Part shown: positions 40,901 through 43,276 of the stretch, piece by piece
Position numbering within the stretch: the first letter of the stretch is position 1
Layout: every line of letters starts with the position of its first letter
Source of the DNA: Lachnospiraceae bacterium
GTDB taxonomy: Bacteria > Bacillota > Clostridia > Lachnospirales > Lachnospiraceae
NCBI GenBank assembly: GCA_021199475.1
Contig: JAJQHZ010000161.1
Span: 1 to 43,276 of the forward strand
Direction of reading: 5' to 3'
Length of the DNA stretch: 43,276 nucleotides
Position numbers and translations under genes: made by a program
Notes under the pieces: model-generated
Seen by the model: only the letters and a program-made list of their open reading frames with translations
What the model was told of the DNA's origin: nothing
Databases searched by the model: none

Positions 40901-42678
40901 GTATCTGTCGTCACGCCGATGGACGCACCCTCGCTTAACTCGCCCGCGAGCGTGATGTAATTGCTGTTTGGCAGAAAGACATTTTGTTCGTCACCATTTT
41001 TTGTATTGCCGGATATTACAGGAGAGCCGGATACTGAAAACGTGCCGGTACCCAAATACACGCCGCTTCCTTGATTTCCACTGTATGTATATGTATTTGT
41101 CACCGTATTACTTGTAATCGTTCCGCCGCTCATGGTGAAACTGCCGCCGTAAAGATATACACCGCCACCGCAGATGGTTGCCGTATTGCCCGAAATCGTT
41201 CCGCCGCTCATGGTGAAACTGCCAGAGAGAACCCTAACACCCCCACCTTGTCCATTTGTCGTGTTATTTGAAATTTCGCCGCCCATCATAACGAAGGTGC
41301 AATACCATACAGCTACACCGCCACCATTTCCAGAGTTACCACTAGAACCAGAGTCTGCCCCATTTCCCGAGATTGTGCCGCCCTTCATATTAAAAGTAGC
41401 ATTCGCAGAATATACATACACACCGCCTCCGCTGCAGTTATATCCTGTTAGACTATTGTTAGAAATTGTACCGCCCGTCATGGTAAACGTGCTGCTGCCC
41501 TGTACATATACACCGCCGCCATAAGACTTAGCCGTGTTGCCGGAAATTGTGCCACCGACCATATTGAAGGTGCCGCCACTTACATACACGCCGCCTCCGT
41601 ATGTTGCACTTCCCCCTGTCACAGTACCGGTCTGTCCTGTGCTACTGTCCTTCAGGGTCAGAGTGCCGCTATTTATAGTAATCACAGAACCGCTTCCCGT
41701 ACCGGTCAGGGTATGGCCGGCCAGATCCAGTGTAATGGATATGCCAGATGAAATCGTAACATTTTCTGTCACATCGTCCAGCAACGTCACGGTGTCTTCG
41801 CTTTCCGCCGCATCATCGATCGCATCTGCAATGGTAGAATAGGTAGTTTCCCCAACCTGAGCAACAGCTGTCTCTGCCAGTGAGATTGCGCCGCTGAAAT
41901 AATCCAGAATCTCCCACAGCATATCAATATTGGAAACCAGCTCCTGATCTTCTTCAGACAATGCGTAATAAACATCACAGATGTCCGAGGCTAACGCATA
42001 GACCTCATTCTGTCCGTCGGTGTCCATCTCGGCAATCTCATCCACCCCCGGCAGCGCGGCGATCTGTGCTTCTACCTCGCAGACCGCGCAGGTGGAGGCG
42101 TCATTGCCGTGGTCACAGAGTGCCGATGCGCTGCTGCCAAGAAGTACGGCAGTTGTTTCGCTTTCGGTTTCGTCTTCCGTCCCGGACTCCGCTGCTGTCT
42201 CTGCGGACTCCGCCTGTACGGCTTCCGTTTCGGATTCTTCCCCGGTCACGGTTGTTTCCGTCACAGCCTCGGTTTCCGTCCCGGTCTCTGCTTCCGTCCC
42301 AGACTCCTCCGAAGACTCAGTCTGTGCAGCCCCGGCTGCGGTTTCCGTCTCCGCGGCCTCTGTCACAGCCTCTGTCAGCGTTGTCTCCGTCACGGACTCG
42401 GTTTCCGTCTCCGTCTCTTCCGTCTCGGTTCCCGCTTCGTCCTCCGCCGCTTCTGCCCCGTTTTCGGTTTCACCGGCAGCAGCCGTCACGCCTTCGTTTT
42501 CACCGACCTCAGCCGCCACGCCTTCGTTTTCACCGACCGTTGCCTCCGTGCCCGCCTCCACAGCGACCGCGTTCGCATCGTCCTGCGCAAAAACGGTGTC
42601 AGGGATCATCCCGACAATCAGGCAGAGCGTCAGCACCAGACTCAAACATTTCCGGAACCTCTTCTTGTTTTCTCTCAT
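37987..42678 (-). CDS. Giant secreted surface protein (beta-helix, YDG and MBG repeats), ended by TAG before its anchor
   Basis: A 1563-residue exported protein. The signal peptide covers about 1-31 (MRENKKRFRKCLSLVLTLCL, cut after VFA). An E/T-rich stalk follows, then a small Cys-bearing segment (CDHGNDASTCAVCE). A right-handed beta-helix of about eight GGTISGNT/GGGVYV turns comes next, then three 90-residue YDG domains (KVYDGTTDATVTATL), then MBG domains (ATYDMSSVSFEDTTCTYDG, repeated). The architecture is that of adhesins on gut bacteria. It ends ETVPAFT then TAG where sister repeats have an Asn or Asp codon (AFTNAGSY, AFTDAGTY). As written it would be released, not anchored. The frame opens at 42792; the ATG at 42678 with GAAGGAG upstream is the start. 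No sortase gene lies nearby. Confidence 0.9.
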   Translation of the reverse strand: MRENKKRFRKCLSLVLTLCLIVGMIPDTVFAQDDANAVAVEAGTEATVGENEGVAAEVGENEGVTAAAGETENGAEAAEDEAGTETEETETETESVTETTLTEAVTEAAETETAAGAAQTESSEESGTEAETGTETEAVTETTVTGEESETEAVQAESAETAAESGTEDETESETTAVLLGSSASALCDHGNDASTCAVCEVEAQIAALPGVDEIAEMDTDGQNEVYALASDICDVYYALSEEDQELVSNIDMLWEILDYFSGAISLAETAVAQVGETTYSTIADAIDDAAESEDTVTLLDDVTENVTISSGISITLDLAGHTLTGTGSGSVITINSGTLTLKDSSTGQTGTVTGGSATYGGGVYVSGGTFNMVGGTISGNTAKSYGGGVYVQGSSTFTMTGGTISNNSLTGYNCSGGGVYVYSANATFNMKGGTISGNGADSGSSGNSGNGGGVAVWYCTFVMMGGEISNNTTNGQGGGVRVLSGSFTMSGGTISGNTATICGGGVYLYGGSFTMSGGTITSNTVTNTYTYSGNQGSGVYLGTGTFSVSGSPVISGNTKNGDEQNVFLPNSNYITLAGELSEGASIGVTTDTKPTGSTAVEITAAEGETAYYSGAAGYFFSDDTAYGVQTNSDGAYLELYCLTPLTEDDFEVNTDSETYTGSEITKSITSTSGLTEGTDYTVTYSDNVNKGTATITIEGMGEYTGTLTYHFTINPITVTAAVSASNKEYNGTTNATVTATVSEDDLIGKDSITISGLAGTFADANVGTGKTVTVDTTEAVVTGNDNGNYSISYTTDNVTADIMAKTVTATVNASDKVYDGTADATVTATLTTAEGLIDGDSITISNLTGTFEDANVGTSKVVTVNTESAAVTGNDKGNYSISYATENVTASITVKSVMAAVSAEDKVYDGTTDATVTATLTAAEGLAEGDSITITGLTGAFADANVGTGKTVTVVTTGATVTGNDKGNYNISYETEGVTADITAKAITVTITPGGGTYGGTITPASAVLNGLVSTDESSSGEGSSDADSVQVTLTYTGTAYDGTVYNGTTVPTQAGTYTVTASISDTNYTLTGTTTAEFVVAKATYDMSSVSFEDTTCTYDGSEKALKISGTLPDGVSVSYTNNTLMNVGSTEATASFTGDANNYEAIASMTATLTITNADLTVTVTGYEGVYDGGEHSITVEADDGATVTYCYTEDTEDEEYSDDLGADGEEETADDKEYTETNPAFTDAGTYTVYYKVSKANYNEVAGSARVIITQRAVTVTIDSKNSTYGNEIVELTAEVTNGSIVEGDEGIYSLATEAASLSDVGSYDITGTAQNDNYSITFVNGEGAYTITAAELTDVAVAQSGTLVYDGTALTAAVTTSAEAVDDSEVTFTYSTSADGDGTYTSVVPAFTNAGSYMVYYRAEAANHETVEGSFTVTIEKATYDMRGVSFEDVTCTYDGAEKTLTITGDENLPDGVSVSYTDNTLTNVGSTVATAAFTGDADNYETIASMTATLTITAAELSNVTVSQSGTLTYDGTAQTAEVTASAETVDGTDDAVAFTYSTSEEGEYSETVPAFT
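39721..40530 (-). repeat. Three tandem 270-bp repeats encoding YDG domains
   Basis: Units start at 39721, 39991 and 40261, exactly 270 bases apart, and align without gaps. Each encodes a 90-residue YDG domain with the pattern YDGT..ATVTAT, GDSITI.GL.G.F.DANVGT, TVTGND.GNY.ISY. Confidence 0.95.
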
Positions 42679-42781
42679 TATGAACTCCTTCCCGGCATCA
42701 CAGCCATTTTTATTTTTGTATGTATCCTCGAAACACCAGTCTTTGCTCCATCGGACAGGCGGCAACCGCAAAACACCCTCG

Positions 42782-42945
42782 CCGGGTGACATCCCACGCT
42801 TCGCATGGGATATGCTTTACCCGGTCCTGCGCATAAAAGAGATGCACCTTGACGCATCCCCGCAAAGCGTTTTTGCTTTATAGGAACGAGGTTTCCAATA
42901 AAACAAAAAACAAAGCGCATCTCACCCGCGAATCATACGCGAGTG
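42782..42945 (-). ncRNA. Multi-hairpin 5' leader of the surface-protein gene, candidate structured RNA
   Basis: Four dyads are visible. The first is CCGGGT/ACCCGG (42782-42787 with 42819-42824) enclosing ATCCCACGC/GCATGGGAT. The second is a 17-pair stem with two mismatches, 42870-42886 with 42893-42909. The third is a closing stem, GAGATGC/GCATCTC (42839-42845 with 42917-42923). The fourth is CACCCGCG/CGCGAGTG (42923-42930 with 42938-42945). They lie 104-267 bases ahead of the ATG on the coding strand. No known riboswitch class was recognised. Confidence 0.5.
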
Positions 42946-43014
42946 AAACACGCTCTGTAATAAAAGCACCATGTACGATTAAAGTCACAGCAAAAGCAGA
43001 CAGAATTATCTATA

Positions 43015-43046
<32 letters not shown>

Positions 43047-43052
43047 CAAAAG

Positions 43053-43080
43053 TCTATCCCTGTTTGGCATTGCCCGTCAA
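43053..43080 (-). promoter_or_regulatory. Possible promoter of the surface-protein gene
   Basis: Minus strand: -35 TTGACG (43080-43075), 16-base spacer, weak -10 GATAGA (43058-43053). Transcription would then start at or just before the TCTG tract. The remainder, 43081-43276, shows a dyad AAGAGGGCC/GGTCCTCTT near 43124-43148 and otherwise nothing I can identify. Confidence 0.35.
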
Positions 43081-43276
43081 GTCCTTTTTGAAATTATTCT
43101 TTAATTCTTATATGCAGACCTTGTAAGAGGGCCCGACTCAGGTCCTCTTCACACAATAACCGCATCTATTCTTTATTCTACCATATTTTCCCTTTCTGGA
43201 ATAACCATTCGTGCAGTCAAGTCAGGGTTGTTTCACGAACATTTTCTGTTGCCATCCATCGCTTTGTGTAAATGAA

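Noticed and set aside
42782-42945. Known riboswitch (c-di-GMP I, ydaO or cobalamin type) before the adhesin
   Set aside because: The conserved core bases of these classes are missing; kept only as an unclassified structured leader.

Overview
The window reads as chromosomal DNA of a spore-forming, anaerobic gut clostridium, most likely a Lachnospiraceae relative of moderately high G+C. The evidence is the Gram-positive type of surface proteins (lipobox, sortase-like tail, no outer-membrane genes), spoVAA-spoVAB, a giant 2-hydroxyacyl-CoA dehydratase-type activase, purine-rich Shine-Dalgarno sites, and E/T- and D/S-rich spacers in secreted proteins. The genus is inference. No rRNA, tRNA, CRISPR array, transposase or phage gene was found.

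Nearly every gene is on the minus strand; the one clear exception is a GH5 endoglucanase (19346-20320). Right to left in coordinates: 1-857 is a DegV/FakB-like fatty-acid-binding protein running off the edge, with a good promoter. 1209-6221 is a double-ASKHA activase fused to its C-terminal modules. 6392-11880 is a compact run, transcribed as aminotransferase, TrkA, TrkH, then a CNNM/CBS transporter. 12171-13517 holds spoVAA-spoVAB and a tiny membrane protein. 13756-18843 encodes a secreted protein with two complete arylsulfotransferase modules. 20348-28759 is a five-gene MacAB-like exporter: two adaptors, permease, lipoprotein and ATPase. 28991-36277 is an accessory region with an AAA ATPase that looks C-terminally short, a metallophosphoesterase, a double winged-helix protein, a WYL regulator and two diverged paralogues of unknown function. 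36547-42678 is a giant beta-helix/YDG/MBG-repeat surface protein cut by one in-frame TAG, which separates 1563 residues from the cell-wall anchor. Its upstream region holds a multi-hairpin leader and an eight-unit TCTG tract.

The candidates most worth pursuing are: (1) the exporter, whose permease and lipoprotein share a Met/Asp-rich DMSD-type repeat and which has two adaptors; (2) the tandem double arylsulfotransferase; (3) the amber-interrupted adhesin with a possible phase-variation tract; (4) tandem duplications of gene 3' ends, stop codon included, after spoVAB and the winged-helix gene; and (5) two families of short interspersed intergenic repeats. Low-complexity inserts also occur in cytoplasmic enzymes (activase linker, aminotransferase, WYL N-terminus), so repeat expansion looks like a general habit of this genome. 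All family calls are from reading motifs; no database search was possible.
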